DNA of 64,000 nucleotides. It comes from Hyphomonadaceae bacterium ML37 (GTDB taxonomy: Bacteria > Pseudomonadota > Alphaproteobacteria > Caulobacterales > Maricaulaceae). Both the position numbers and the translations under genes were made by a program. The notes below the pieces were generated by a model. It saw only the letters and a program-made list of their open reading frames with translations. It had not been told where the DNA came from and did not search any database. Where the stretch lies: the NCBI GenBank assembly GCA_027627685.1, contig CP091241.1, positions 124,001 through 188,000 on the forward strand. The letters are read 5' to 3'. Of this stretch, positions 50,901 to 58,660 are shown one piece after another; position 1 is the stretch's first letter; every line of letters begins with the position of its first letter.

Positions 50901-51099
50901 CGCTGCGCCGCGCCTTGCGGGCTTGCTCCACCAGCCCCACCGCCGCCTTGCCGACGCCCGCACGGGCAGCTACGTCCAGACCCACCAGGGCGTCGATCCG
51001 TCTGGCGGTTTCACGCTCATCCACATATTTCAGGGCGTCCAGACCATCCCAGTCGATGGCGGCGGGGCGCAGGTCTGCGCGAGCAGCGGATACAGCCAT
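47938..51099 (-). CDS. putA: Bifunctional proline dehydrogenase / L-glutamate gamma-semialdehyde dehydrogenase PutA
   Basis: Oxidises proline to glutamate in two steps: FAD-dependent PRODH then NAD+-dependent P5C dehydrogenase. The PRODH barrel is roughly 160-460 (GVSVKLSALHPRYS, MVRLVKGAYWDTEIKHAQ, RLHGMGEPLY); the aldehyde dehydrogenase domain about 500-1010 has ISPWNFPLAIFTG, the Glu in AETGGLNAMFVD and the catalytic Cys in SAGQRCSAMR. There is no N-terminal ribbon-helix-helix, so this PutA does not autoregulate by DNA binding. Start ATG 51099 has GGGAGG at good spacing; a longer frame to 51159 is rejected. About 1053 residues, a type A/B short form. Confidence 0.95.
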   Translation of the reverse strand: MAVSAARADLRPAAIDWDGLDALKYVDERETARRIDALVGLDVAARAGVGKAAVGLVEQARKARRSAGLMESFLQEFGLSNKEGLALMCLAEALLRVPDAKTADALIAEKLGSGAWAEHAWKSDNWLVNASTLGLMLTGSLMDVEPAAQRDPAGYFRRLTGRVGEPVIRSAVRQAMRILGEQFVLGRNMAGALKRGRAWKSAGGIKPLFSFDMLGEAARTDADAARYHDRYMGAIAAVAAKRQDGPVEGVDGVSVKLSALHPRYSAVKLADVMDQLYPKLLEQAQAARAADIGFCLDAEEADRLVLSLKILERLAHEPSLAGWNGLGLAVQAYQKRAHAVIERLIALADASGRRLMVRLVKGAYWDTEIKHAQMAGHEDFPVWSTKPATDLNFLACARLMLGARGAIYGQFATHNAHTLAAVRALAAEAGHADYEFQRLHGMGEPLYDAAAEAYDDLARVRVYAPVGSHEDLLPYLVRRLLENGANTSFVHSFLDPDVPAEDVARGPFAAAATLDRHPFIPAPPALYGESRINAAGVDLSQARVRARLAEAQKTFDSGAPWPCGPIIKGEAVTGGGITLCSPADFAFAVAEVRDAGEADITRALDAARAAQPGWDALGGPKRAMILRDMADALEAETDRLIALMTRETCKTLADGVAEVREAVDFLRYYAAEAETKFAAPVRLPGPAGETNHLGLAGRGVFVCISPWNFPLAIFTGELAAALAAGNTVLAKPAEQSPLIAFEAVKIFHKAGLPADVLHLLPGDGRVGSALTGLEEIDGVAFTGSTQVARLINRALAAKDGPIVPLIAETGGLNAMFVDTSALKEQVIDDTIHSAFGSAGQRCSAMRLIILPQESADGLIEGLKGAMDALQLGDPSDPATDIGPVIDAGAVAMLDAHLDAITGNGARLLHRAPLDPAVKAKGLFFAPALVEIDTLDQITEEKFGPVLHVMRYKRADLPKIAAQLAAKRYGLTLGVHSRLERFMEMVRAAVPAGNVYVNRSMIGAVVGVQPFGGEGLSGTGPKAGGPNYLVRFAAERVITINIAAQGGDPELLSL

Positions 51100-51241
51100 G
51101 GCGTGAACCTCCCAAGGGATGTTTTTACCCGCGACATTGCGCATGCGCGCGTTTCCCACGCAAGTGAATCACGCTGATGGCGGCGCCGCGAACCCATGTC
51201 CGGACAAGGCTTTGCAAGGGTGGAACGCGACGGCGCGAGGG

Positions 51242-51367
51242 ATGGTTCAGCGCTTGACGCAGCCCGTCGCCACGCTGCGCCGCCTCAGCGACGCCCTGTC
51301 GGTCGACCTTGACGACCTCGCCCCTGCGGCGCCGGGATCGCTTCGCCTCCCGGACAAAACGCGCTAG
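51242..51367 (+). pseudogene. Possible remnant of an XRE-type HTH regulator
   Basis: ATG 51242 opens about 41 codons reading QPVATLRRLSDALSVDLDDL, which strongly recalls the second half of Cro/C1 (XRE) helix-turn-helix domains (P..TL..LA.AL.V...DL). The N-terminal helices are not found in any frame upstream, so it is either a truncated leftover between putA and the glycosyltransferase gene or a chance resemblance. No ribosome binding site. Confidence 0.35.
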
Positions 51368-51408
51368 ACACGCGCCCTGTCATAGTCAACAGGGCCGGAG
51401 CCTGCCTG

Positions 51409-52500
51409 ATGGACGATTCGCCGCTGCGCATTCTTGTCGTCACTGACGCCTGGGAGCCCCAGGTGAACGGCGTGGTGCGCACCCTGTCGCGCACGGTGGA
51501 TGAGTGCCGGGCCATGGGCCATGAGGTGGAGGTGATCCACCCGGGCCTCGGTTTCCGCACCATTCCGCTGCCCACCTATCCCGATATCAAGCTGGCGCTG
51601 GGCGCGCGCGATGATCTCGAAGCGCGCTTCAAGGCGTTCGAGCCTGAAGCTATCCATATCGCCACCGAGGGCACGCTGGGCCATGTGGCGCGGCGCATCT
51701 GCCTGTCGTGGAAGCTGCCCTTTTCAACGAGCTATCACACCCAGTTTCCCGAATATGTGCACGCGCGCTTTCCGTTCATTCCGCTGTCGGCGGGCTATGC
51801 CTTCATGCGCCGCTTCCACAATGCCGGCAACCGGATGATGGTGGCCACGCCCACCATGCGCGACGAGCTGTCCAAGCGCGGCTTTAACAATATCACGCCC
51901 TGGACGCGCGGCGTGGACACCGAGCTCTTCCACCCGGAAAAGCGCCATATGGGCGGTGAGAGCGTCTATGCCGGGATGGAGGGTCCGATCTTCGTCTATA
52001 TCGGCCGGGTGGCGGTGGAGAAGAATATCGAGGCCTTCCTGAAAACCGACCTGCCTGGCACGAAGGTCATCGTCGGGCCGGGCCCTCAGCTGGACGAACT
52101 CAAGCGCAAATATCCCAAAGTCGTGTTCCCCGGCTCCAAGTCCGGCGTGGAGCTGGCGCGCTATTTCGCCGACGCCGATGTGATGGTGTTCCCCAGCTTC
52201 ACCGACACGTTTGGTCTGGTGATCCTGGAGGCGATGGCCTGTGGCACGCCGGTGGCGGCCTATATCGCGCCGGGACCCAAGGACATCATCCCCGGCTCCG
52301 GCGCGGGCGCGGTCAATGATGATCTGCGCACGGCGTGCCTGGAGGCCCTGACCATGGACCGGGCGCGCTGCCGCGAATACGCGGAAGGCTTCTCATGGCG
52401 CGCCTGCGCAGAGGAATTCGTGCGCAATCTCAAGCCCCAGCCCCGGCCCGAGCGCAAACGCTTCTGGCGGCGCCTGCGCCGCTTGCGCCGGCGCGGCTGA
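51409..52500 (+). CDS. GT4-family glycosyltransferase (MgtA/SqdX-like)
   Basis: GT-B fold retaining glycosyltransferase, likely transferring a hexose or mannose to a lipid. The opening RILVVTDAWEPQVNGVVRTL is typical of the alpha-mannosyltransferase/sulfoquinovosyl subgroup; STSYHTQFPEYVHARFP follows. The donor-binding half has FVYIGRVAVEKNIEAFL near 195-211 and the E-x7-E pattern in PSFTDTFGLVILEAMACGTPV near 265. Length 363. A Lys/Arg-rich tail (RKRFWRRLRRLRRRG) suggests peripheral attachment to the inner membrane. Probably makes a glycolipid; the acceptor is unknown. Confidence 0.9.
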   Translation: MDDSPLRILVVTDAWEPQVNGVVRTLSRTVDECRAMGHEVEVIHPGLGFRTIPLPTYPDIKLALGARDDLEARFKAFEPEAIHIATEGTLGHVARRICLSWKLPFSTSYHTQFPEYVHARFPFIPLSAGYAFMRRFHNAGNRMMVATPTMRDELSKRGFNNITPWTRGVDTELFHPEKRHMGGESVYAGMEGPIFVYIGRVAVEKNIEAFLKTDLPGTKVIVGPGPQLDELKRKYPKVVFPGSKSGVELARYFADADVMVFPSFTDTFGLVILEAMACGTPVAAYIAPGPKDIIPGSGAGAVNDDLRTACLEALTMDRARCREYAEGFSWRACAEEFVRNLKPQPRPERKRFWRRLRRLRRRG

Positions 52501-52507
52501 AGCCGGG

Positions 52508-53983
52508 CTATTCCGCCTTCTTGCGTCCCCGGCCGAAGCGGAACCAGCGCTTGAAGCTGTCGGCATTGGCCTGCCCCAGCGCGCCCTGACGGAACACCAG
52601 CCCCGCGCCCCACAGCACCAGCGCCGTGGTGATCAGCATAAGCGCGCCCGAGCCCAACAGCTCCCAGAGCGGCGGGTCGGAGGGCAGGCGGGCCATCATC
52701 AGGAAGGGCGTCCACAGCGGCACCCAGCTGGCGGCGCGCACCACCAGCGAATCCGACGCCTCCAGCGAGAAGAACAGGAACAGGATCGGCAGGATCAGCA
52801 TCCAGATCACCGGGCCCATCAGGGTCTGGGCGTCCTGCAGCGTGTCGCACAGCGATCCCAGCGCCAGGAAGATCGCTCCGAACATCAGATAACCGGCCGT
52901 GAAGAAGATGAACGCCGCCAGCAGGAGCTGCGGATCGGCGGCGGCGCCAATCACCTCCATCATGCGCGGATCGGCCCCGGACAGGGCGGCGCCGGCGAAC
53001 AGGGTCAGCCCTGCGCCCACCACGCCCCAGACCGCAAACAGGGTGAAGGACATGGCCGCCACCCCGGCCAGCTTGCCGATCAATATGTCCTGGAAGCGGG
53101 CGGTGGACATCAGTACTTCGATGATCTTGCCGCCCTTCTCCTCGATCAGGCTGGTCAGCAGCATGTTGGCCACCGAGAACACGGCCAGCCACAAGACGAA
53201 GGCGATCACCACCGCCACCACATAGGGCGCGCGGTCGGCGGTGGTCACTTCGGCGTCCACGGCGGCGCCGGGCCTTGCGTCCAGCGTCGTCACCTCGGGG
53301 TTCAGGGTCAGCAGCGCGTCAGCTTCCAGCGCGCTGAGGCCGCGGGTTTCCAGCGCGTCGCGGCGCAGATAATCGCGCACGAAGGCGGTGATGTCGCTGC
53401 GCAGCCCCGTGCTGGTCAGATTGGCCGAGACATAATCGATGGCGATCCCGCGCTCCGGGTGGGGCCGCATGACGAAAACCGCGAACAGCGCCCGCTCGCC
53501 CTCGGGCGTGGAGACGGTGGAGTCGCCCGTCAGATAGGGCCGTAAATCGTCCAGCGTGGCGCCGGGCGCGTCCACCAGAAAGCGGCGCGAGGATCCGGCG
53601 GTCAGCACGCCGCGCGCGCTTTCCAGACCGGCCGCAGCGACCGCGCCGTCCAGACCGTCCAGGCCCGTGGGATCAGATTCAAACGCCTCCAGCGCGGCCC
53701 GCGCGCCATCATCGCCAGCGCTGGCGCGCGCCATCATCTCCAGCCGTTGGCGGATCTCGCCGCGGCGTTCGGAATCCAGCCGCGCGCGGATCATGTCGTC
53801 CACGCCCCGCCCGGTCTCGTCGATGACCGAGAAATAGCGCACCGGCTGGGAGCCCTGGATCAGGGCGGGCACGCCCGCACCGATGGCGGCGAAGGCCGGC
53901 ACTGCCAGCAGCGACAGCCAGAAGCCCCAGGTGCCCACATAAGACAGGTATTCCCGCCGGGCGATCAGCAAAATGGCGCGCAT
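52508..53983 (-). CDS. ABC-2 type transporter permease (NatB-like)
   Basis: Integral membrane subunit with an N-terminal helix (about 18-38), a large extracytoplasmic domain (about 45-235) and five or six C-terminal helices (from about 240 to 460), the layout of NatB-type sodium or drug exporters. SLIEEKGGKIIEVLMSTARFQDILIGKL (split), near 280-307, is the conserved cytoplasmic loop of this family. 491 residues, ending in the basic tail GRGRKKAE. It follows the ATPase gene by 3 bp, so the two form one exporter of unknown substrate. Confidence 0.9.
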   Translation of the reverse strand: MRAILLIARREYLSYVGTWGFWLSLLAVPAFAAIGAGVPALIQGSQPVRYFSVIDETGRGVDDMIRARLDSERRGEIRQRLEMMARASAGDDGARAALEAFESDPTGLDGLDGAVAAAGLESARGVLTAGSSRRFLVDAPGATLDDLRPYLTGDSTVSTPEGERALFAVFVMRPHPERGIAIDYVSANLTSTGLRSDITAFVRDYLRRDALETRGLSALEADALLTLNPEVTTLDARPGAAVDAEVTTADRAPYVVAVVIAFVLWLAVFSVANMLLTSLIEEKGGKIIEVLMSTARFQDILIGKLAGVAAMSFTLFAVWGVVGAGLTLFAGAALSGADPRMMEVIGAAADPQLLLAAFIFFTAGYLMFGAIFLALGSLCDTLQDAQTLMGPVIWMLILPILFLFFSLEASDSLVVRAASWVPLWTPFLMMARLPSDPPLWELLGSGALMLITTALVLWGAGLVFRQGALGQANADSFKRWFRFGRGRKKAE

Positions 53984-53986
53984 GGC

Positions 53987-54940
53987 TCAGGCCTCCTCGG
54001 GGGCGGGCTCGGCGGGACCGGCGGCCTCCTCGCCCACCAGGGCGACGAAGGCGTCATGAAGATGGGCGCGGCGCGGCTCGAACCGGGTCAGGCGCACGCC
54101 CGAATCCACCAGCGCGCGCAGCACGCCCTGGGCGTCCGCGCCCGGCGCCAGCACCAGGCGCCACAGCACGGCGCCGTCTTCCTCGCCCATCCGCTCCAGC
54201 GTCCCGAATGCGCTGAGCACGCCTGGCAGATCGCAGTCCGCTGGCGCGCCCAGCAGAATCTGGCGCGGCACGCGGGCCAGCGCCTCCTCCACCGTGCCGT
54301 CGAAGACTTTCTGTCCGCGCGCCATCAGGATGATGCGGTCGCACAGGCGCTCGGCATGCTCCATCACATGGGTGGAGAACAAAACCGTGCGCCCGGCCTG
54401 GGCCTGTTCTCGGATCACCTGTTCCAGCAGGGACTGGTTGACGGGATCGAGGCCCGAGAACGGCTCGTCGAGAATGATGAAGTCCGGCTCATGCACGATG
54501 GCCGCGATGATCTGGACCTTCTGGGCCATGCCCTTGGATAATTCCTTGATCTTCTTGCGGCCTGCTTCAGCCAGGCCAAAGCGCTCCAGATAGGCGCGCG
54601 CGCGCTTGCGCGCCTCGCCCGCCGGGACGCCCTTGAGCCTTGCGAAGAACACGATCACGGCTTCGGCGGTCATCTTGCGGTAGACGCCGCGCTCTTCGGG
54701 CAGGAAGCCCACCCGGTCCATCCCCGCCGCGTCCGGCGTGCGGCCGAACAGGCGCGCCGTGCCGGAATCCGGGGCGATCACGCCGAGCGACATGCGCAGC
54801 GTGGTCGTCTTGCCCGCACCATTGGGGCCCAGAAAGCCGGTGATTTCCCCGCGCGCGGCGCGGAACGACACGTCGCGCACCGCTGGCTGGCCGCCAAAAC
54901 TTTTGGTCAGGCCGCTCACCTCAAGGGCGTACTCGGTCAT
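53987..54940 (-). CDS. ABC transporter ATP-binding protein (NatA-like)
   Basis: Nucleotide-binding subunit. Walker A GPNGAGKTTTLRM is near 38-50, Q-loop/lid region VGFLPEERGVYRKM near 90, signature LSKGMAQKVQ (LSxGM type, usual for NatA) near 145, Walker B FIILDEPFSGLDPVN near 163-177 and H-loop STHVMEHAERL near 200. A C-terminal extension of about 100 residues (DUF4162-like) with DGAVLWRLVLAPGADA follows, as in NatA homologues. Length 317. First gene of the exporter operon; the ATG is preceded by a plain intergenic stretch shared with the divergent side of the LysR gene's 3' end. Confidence 0.92.
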   Translation of the reverse strand: MTEYALEVSGLTKSFGGQPAVRDVSFRAARGEITGFLGPNGAGKTTTLRMSLGVIAPDSGTARLFGRTPDAAGMDRVGFLPEERGVYRKMTAEAVIVFFARLKGVPAGEARKRARAYLERFGLAEAGRKKIKELSKGMAQKVQIIAAIVHEPDFIILDEPFSGLDPVNQSLLEQVIREQAQAGRTVLFSTHVMEHAERLCDRIILMARGQKVFDGTVEEALARVPRQILLGAPADCDLPGVLSAFGTLERMGEEDGAVLWRLVLAPGADAQGVLRALVDSGVRLTRFEPRRAHLHDAFVALVGEEAAGPAEPAPEEA

Positions 54941-55015
54941 GTCGGCTGGGTCCCCCGGGGATTGGTCAAACGCGGCTGCGCGCTGTGATTAGGGTGGTGC
55001 GCGTCACGTTTCCAG

Positions 55016-55930
55016 TTAAGTCTGTGACAGGAAGCCTGCAAGGGCGTCCTGCGGTCCCGGCGCCAGCGTGCGCGCCAGAATGGCGCCGACCAGTGGATTG
55101 GGAAAGCGCCGCTCCAGCGTGATGGCGCAAAACGCCTCGGTCAGCCCGGGCAGGGTGACCGCCTCCACCAGACGGCCGCTGGCCAGCTCGTCGCGCACCA
55201 CGATGGGCGGCGCCACGGCCAGGCCCGCGCCCTGACGCGCCATCAGGCGCACCATCGCCATATCATCGACTTCGGCGATGATCTCCGGGCGCAGGCCCAG
55301 GCGCACCATCAGCGCATCAAACCCCGAGCGCACGCCGCTCAGGCGCGAGGGCACGATGAGCGGGTGCGCCGCCAGCAGGGACGGCAGATCGCGGGTCTCT
55401 GCGACCCGGTCCGGCGTCCCCACCAGGCTCACGGGCTGCTGCGCCAGGGTGTGCACCGTCCAGACGCTGTCAGCCTCGCGCAGCGGCGCCTGATTGGCCA
55501 GCACCAGGTCCAGGTTATGCGCGGCCAGCTCCGCCATCAGCTCGCCCATGGAGCCGGACCGCAGCTGAATCTCCACCCCGCCGCCGGCCAGCACCGGCGC
55601 CAGCAAATCCATCTGGAAATTGCGCGACAGCGTCGCCAGCGCTCCGATCCGCAAGGCCCGGCGCGGCGCCCCGGCCCCCGCGCGCATGACCGCCTCCAGC
55701 TCCTCTCCGGCGCTGAAGATCGCATCGGCATAGTCCAGCGCCACCCGCCCCGCCTCGGTCAGCACCAGCGTGCGGCCCCGGCGCTCGAACAGGTCATGGC
55801 CCAGCTGCGCCTCCAGCTGGCGGATCTGGGTGGACAGGGCGGACTGGGACAGGTTCAGGCGCTGCGCCGCGCGGGTCAGACGGCCCTCATGGGCCACGGC
55901 GGCGAAATAGCGCAAGTGCTTGTAATTCAT
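55016..55930 (-). CDS. LysR-family regulator, probable controller of sbtA-sbtB
   Basis: N-terminal winged HTH reads MNYKHLRYFAAVAHEGRLTR and AAQRLNLSQSALSTQIRQLE; the effector domain runs from about 90 to 290. It resembles the general LTTR group that includes CbbR/CmpR regulators of CO2-related genes, but that subfamily call is tentative. ATG 55930 has GGAGGG 5 nt upstream; the in-frame ATG at 55942 is less suited. It is transcribed divergently from sbtA across 120 bp holding a TTC-N9-GAA repeat, the textbook arrangement for an LTTR and its target. 304 residues. Confidence 0.9.
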   Translation of the reverse strand: MNYKHLRYFAAVAHEGRLTRAAQRLNLSQSALSTQIRQLEAQLGHDLFERRGRTLVLTEAGRVALDYADAIFSAGEELEAVMRAGAGAPRRALRIGALATLSRNFQMDLLAPVLAGGGVEIQLRSGSMGELMAELAAHNLDLVLANQAPLREADSVWTVHTLAQQPVSLVGTPDRVAETRDLPSLLAAHPLIVPSRLSGVRSGFDALMVRLGLRPEIIAEVDDMAMVRLMARQGAGLAVAPPIVVRDELASGRLVEAVTLPGLTEAFCAITLERRFPNPLVGAILARTLAPGPQDALAGFLSQT

Positions 55931-55946
55931 AGCGCCCTCCAAATCA

Positions 55947-55994
55947 TTCCGATAATGCGAACGATAACGCCCAAACTATGTAATTTATATAAAT
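55947..55994. promoter_or_regulatory. Candidate LysR operator and promoter between LysR and sbtA
   Basis: TTCCGATAATGCGAA (55947-55961) is an interrupted inverted repeat TTC-N9-GAA that contains the LTTR T-N11-A pattern. Downstream, ATTTATATAAAT (55983-55994) is a perfect 12-bp AT palindrome that could hold a -10 element for sbtA. Both lie between the divergent starts. Confidence 0.55.
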
Positions 55995-56050
55995 GTGTCC
56001 ATGACTAGCTTCCCCGCCCGACACGCCGCCGCCTGCGCCGGGAGCCTTTC

Positions 56051-57055
56051 ATGGACATTCTGCTCGACTTCGCCGCCACCTTCGCCGCCCAGCTGCAAAA
56101 GCCCACCCTCGCTTTCCTGATCGGCGGGATGGTGATCGCCGCGCTGGGCAGCCAGCTGACCATTCCCGATCCGATCTACCGCTTCATCGTCTTCATGTTG
56201 CTGATGACCATCGGGCTCAGGGCCGGCATGGAGATTCGCGAGGCCGATCTCGCCAGCATGGTGCTGCCGGGCCTGTTCGCCCTGGTGCTGGGGCTCGCGA
56301 TTGTAGCTGCGGGGGCGGCGGTGCTCACGCGCCTGCCCGGTCTGAAGGCGGATGACGGCTATGCGACCGCCGGCCTGTTCGGGGCGGTGTCAGCCTCCTC
56401 GCTCGCCGCCGCCATGGTGGTGCTGGATGAGGAGGGCATCGCCTATGAAGCCTGGGCCCCGGCGCTGTATCCCTTCATGGATTTGCCGGCGCTTCTGGCG
56501 GCGATTGTTCTGGCCGGGATCGCCCGCCAGCGGCGCTCCCCCGGCGGCGCCAGGGCGGACATCAAGGCGATCGTGCTCGACAGCCTGCGCGGTTCGGCCA
56601 TCTCGGCCCTGCTGCTGGGCATGGCGCTGGGCCTGATCACACAGCCCGCCGGCGTGGTGGAAGACTTCTACGACCCGATGTTCCGCGGTCTACTGTCCAT
56701 CCTGATGCTGATCCTGGGCATGGAGGCCTGGGCGCGCCTGTCAGAGCTGGCGAAGGTCGCCCACTGGTACGCCCTCTACGCCTCCATCTCCCCGATCATT
56801 CACGGGCTGGCGGCCTTCGCGCTCGGCTATGTGGCGCATGTGGCCACGGGCTTCTCGCCTGGCGGGGTGGTGCTGCTGGCGGTGATGGCGGGCTCCAGCT
56901 CGGATATTTCCGGCCCGCCGACCTTGCGCGCGGGCATACCCGGCGCCAATCCGTCCGCCTATATCGGGGCCTCCACCAGCATCGGCACGCCGGTGGCGAT
57001 CGCCGTGGGCATCTCGCTCTATGTCGCCCTCGCCCAGCTTGTCTTCGATCTCTAG
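56051..57055 (+). CDS. Sodium-dependent bicarbonate transporter family protein (SbtA-like)
   Basis: Membrane protein of the SbtA family (PF05982), which in cyanobacteria imports bicarbonate with sodium. About ten transmembrane segments in two inverted five-helix halves are visible (about 18-36, 42-58, 68-92, 102-122, 135-155, then 180-200, 215-232, 242-262, 270-290, 310-332). Conserved polar signature segments AGLFGAVSASSLAAAM near 111 and LAVMAGSSSDISGPPTLRAGIP near 278, one in each half, match the bicarbonate/sodium site regions. Length 334. Start has GGGAGCC upstream. A PII-like gene follows after 15 bp. Confidence 0.88.
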   Translation: MDILLDFAATFAAQLQKPTLAFLIGGMVIAALGSQLTIPDPIYRFIVFMLLMTIGLRAGMEIREADLASMVLPGLFALVLGLAIVAAGAAVLTRLPGLKADDGYATAGLFGAVSASSLAAAMVVLDEEGIAYEAWAPALYPFMDLPALLAAIVLAGIARQRRSPGGARADIKAIVLDSLRGSAISALLLGMALGLITQPAGVVEDFYDPMFRGLLSILMLILGMEAWARLSELAKVAHWYALYASISPIIHGLAAFALGYVAHVATGFSPGGVVLLAVMAGSSSDISGPPTLRAGIPGANPSAYIGASTSIGTPVAIAVGISLYVALAQLVFDL

Positions 57056-57070
57056 CGTCAGGAGACCGCC

Positions 57071-57391
57071 ATGACCGCGTTTCACAAGGCCACCAAGATC
57101 ATCCTGGTCGTCGAGCGCCTGTTGCGCGACCGGGTCATCGCCATCATCGAGGCGGAGGGCGCCAAGGGCTACACCGTCACTGAAGGCGCCGGCAAAGGCG
57201 AGCATGGCCTGCACGGGACGGACCGGCCAGGCATCGCCCCCGGCTTCAACATCGTGCGCATCGAAGTGATCGTGGCCAGCCGCGACGCCGCCGAGCGCAT
57301 CGCGCGCACCACGGCGCAGCGCTATTTCACCGACTATTCCGGTATCGTCTACATGAACGAGGTTGAAGTCCTGCGCCCGGAAAAATTCTAG
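57071..57391 (+). CDS. PII-like regulator SbtB-type
   Basis: Small trimeric PII-superfamily protein (106 residues) that, in cyanobacteria, binds adenine nucleotides including cAMP and blocks SbtA. The ferredoxin-like core starts KATKIILVVERLLRDRVIAI; the T-loop region has EGAGKGEHGLHG and DRPGIAPGFNIVRIEVIV. It lacks the C-terminal redox CGPEGC loop found in some cyanobacterial SbtB and also lacks the canonical GlnB uridylylation Tyr51 region. AGGAG lies before the ATG. Coupled with sbtA by 15 bp, consistent with a transporter-regulator pair. Confidence 0.88.
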   Translation: MTAFHKATKIILVVERLLRDRVIAIIEAEGAKGYTVTEGAGKGEHGLHGTDRPGIAPGFNIVRIEVIVASRDAAERIARTTAQRYFTDYSGIVYMNEVEVLRPEKF

Positions 57392-57482
57392 GCGCCGCGA
57401 CGAGGGTGGTCCGGGCGGCGATTCCGGGTCAGTCTGTGTCCCCGCCCGCAAGCGCCCCGCCGCCGCTTCAAGGAGCCGACCC

Positions 57483-57881
57483 ATGAGCCATTCGCCCTTC
57501 CCGCTGGATTTCGCCGCCCTGATACCGGATACGCGCCCGCGCCGCTGGCTGGTTCTGCCGCCCGGCTTCGTCAGCGCGGCCGAGCCCGACGCCGTGAGCC
57601 CGGTCTTCACCTGCACGCCGCAGGCCCTACTCTCCGCGGTGGACGCCATTGCGCTGGGGGAGGAGCGCACCGTGCGCATGCGCGATGGCGGGGGTCAGGC
57701 CGAATATGTCCAGCGTTCCAAAGTGTTCAAATTTCCCGACCGCATCACGGTTCAGGCCGTGGCGGCGGGCGAGGGCGCGGCGCTGGCGGCGTATTCGCGG
57801 GCGGAAGTCGGGCGCTACGACTTCAAGGTCAATCAGCGCCGGCTGGAGCGCTGGATCGCGGCGCTGCAGGACCGGCTCTGA
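57483..57881 (+). CDS. DUF1499 domain protein
   Basis: A 132-residue protein of unknown function; DUF1499 proteins occur widely in proteobacteria and chloroplasts. Markers are SPVFTCTPQALLSAVDAIAL, KFPDRITVQAVAAG, the family's AYSRAEVGRYDFKVNQRR (an S.sR.G..D.gvN..R pattern) and the end RLERWIAALQDRL. ATG 57483 has AAGGAG upstream at good spacing. Its last 60 bp recur, nearly identical, 850 bp downstream (58661-58727), with a toxin-antitoxin pair between the copies; the gene itself looks complete. Confidence 0.82.
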   Translation: MSHSPFPLDFAALIPDTRPRRWLVLPPGFVSAAEPDAVSPVFTCTPQALLSAVDAIALGEERTVRMRDGGGQAEYVQRSKVFKFPDRITVQAVAAGEGAALAAYSRAEVGRYDFKVNQRRLERWIAALQDRL

Positions 57882-57899
57882 GCGCGCCGCCTGACGCAG

Positions 57900-58340
57900 T
57901 CAGGCCGGATCACGCTCTCCCGCGTTCGCCCACGGGTCGATCACATCAACTCCGCACCCTTCGAAATCGGCAACGTTCCGAGTCGCCATCGCGGCGCCGT
58001 GGGCGCGAGCCGTGGCGGCGATCTGGCAGTCGGGGAAGCTGATGGGCCGGCCCGCGTTGCGGCGGTCCGAATAGATGGCCGCGAAGGCCATGGCGGCGGC
58101 GCTGTCGAAGGGCAGGATGTGGCCCGCGAAATCCTCCGCGATCATCGCGTCTATCCCGGCGATCAGCCGGTCGCGGCGCTTGCCACCGGGCAGGATCGCC
58201 GCGCCGCGCCGCAACTCGGCCTCGCTCACGGCGCTCATGTGCAGCGCCATGGCATTCTGGTTGCCGAACCATGCCAGCACCTCGGGTGCTGGGTTCGCAC
58301 GCATCAGTTCCGAAATGACATTGGTGTCGATCAAGATCAT
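57900..58340 (-). CDS. VapC/FitB-type PIN-domain toxin (module 2)
   Basis: Putative RNase toxin of the FitB group. It opens with the PIN signature ILIDTNVISELMR (first catalytic Asp at residue 5), then VSEAELRRGAAIL with the conserved Glu near 45, and FPDCQIAATARAHGA with Asp near 108, plus the last NVADFEGCGVDVIDPW typical of FitB. ATG 58340 gives 146 residues; a longer frame is rejected. It starts 10 bp after the antitoxin stop. It lies inside a segment bounded by direct repeats of a DUF1499 gene end. Confidence 0.9.
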   Translation of the reverse strand: MILIDTNVISELMRANPAPEVLAWFGNQNAMALHMSAVSEAELRRGAAILPGGKRRDRLIAGIDAMIAEDFAGHILPFDSAAAMAFAAIYSDRRNAGRPISFPDCQIAATARAHGAAMATRNVADFEGCGVDVIDPWANAGERDPA

Positions 58341-58350
58341 TGCAGCCGCC

Positions 58351-58593
58351 TCAGTCGAACCGCGGCGGCTCGGGCATCGGCTCACGTGGCGGCAGGTCCA
58401 GGTCTACCCCGCCCAGTGCAGCAAACCGGCGGTGAATGGCCTCGCCAAGATTCGCTGGCCCGGCTGGCTTCCCGATGGCCTGGCGCAGGATCTCCCGCGC
58501 TTCTTCCTCCATTGACCGGCCATGCTCGGCCGCGCGGGTGCGCAAGCGGCGTTTCAGCCCGTCGTCAAGGTTGCGAATCGTGATGCTGGCCAC
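58351..58593 (-). CDS. FitA-type ribbon-helix-helix antitoxin (module 2)
   Basis: Antitoxin/autorepressor. The ribbon-helix-helix begins ASITIRNLDDGLKRRLRTRAAEHG, immediately followed by SMEEEAREILRQAI, exactly as in FitA; the C-terminal region is Pro-rich (LPPREPMPEPPRFD) and should insert in the toxin. I start it at GTG 58593: the upstream ATG at 58605 is part of ATGGAGGACCCC, which is a Shine-Dalgarno placed 5 nt before the GTG. 80 residues by that start. Confidence 0.88.
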   Translation of the reverse strand: MASITIRNLDDGLKRRLRTRAAEHGRSMEEEAREILRQAIGKPAGPANLGEAIHRRFAALGGVDLDLPPREPMPEPPRFD

Positions 58594-58617
58594 GGGGTCC
58601 TCCATCGGGGCGAGCGA

Positions 58618-58646
58618 AGATTAGGCATTGATTGCAACGCTATCAA
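58618..58646 (-). promoter_or_regulatory. Promoter and operator of toxin-antitoxin module 2
   Basis: On the minus strand TTGATA (58646-58641), a 17-bp spacer and TAATCT (58623-58618) form a good sigma-70-type promoter about 25 bp before the start. The repeat TTGAT-N9-ATCAA (58628-58646) overlaps the -35 and spacer and is a likely antitoxin operator. Confidence 0.6.
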
Positions 58647-58660
58647 GCTGGCTTGGAGGA

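Noticed and set aside
48175-51177. A 1000-codon open frame antisense to putA
   Set aside because: High GC content leaves the antisense third-position frame open; the putA sense frame has complete conserved domains, and the antisense product is His/Gln/Arg-rich with no recognisable domain.
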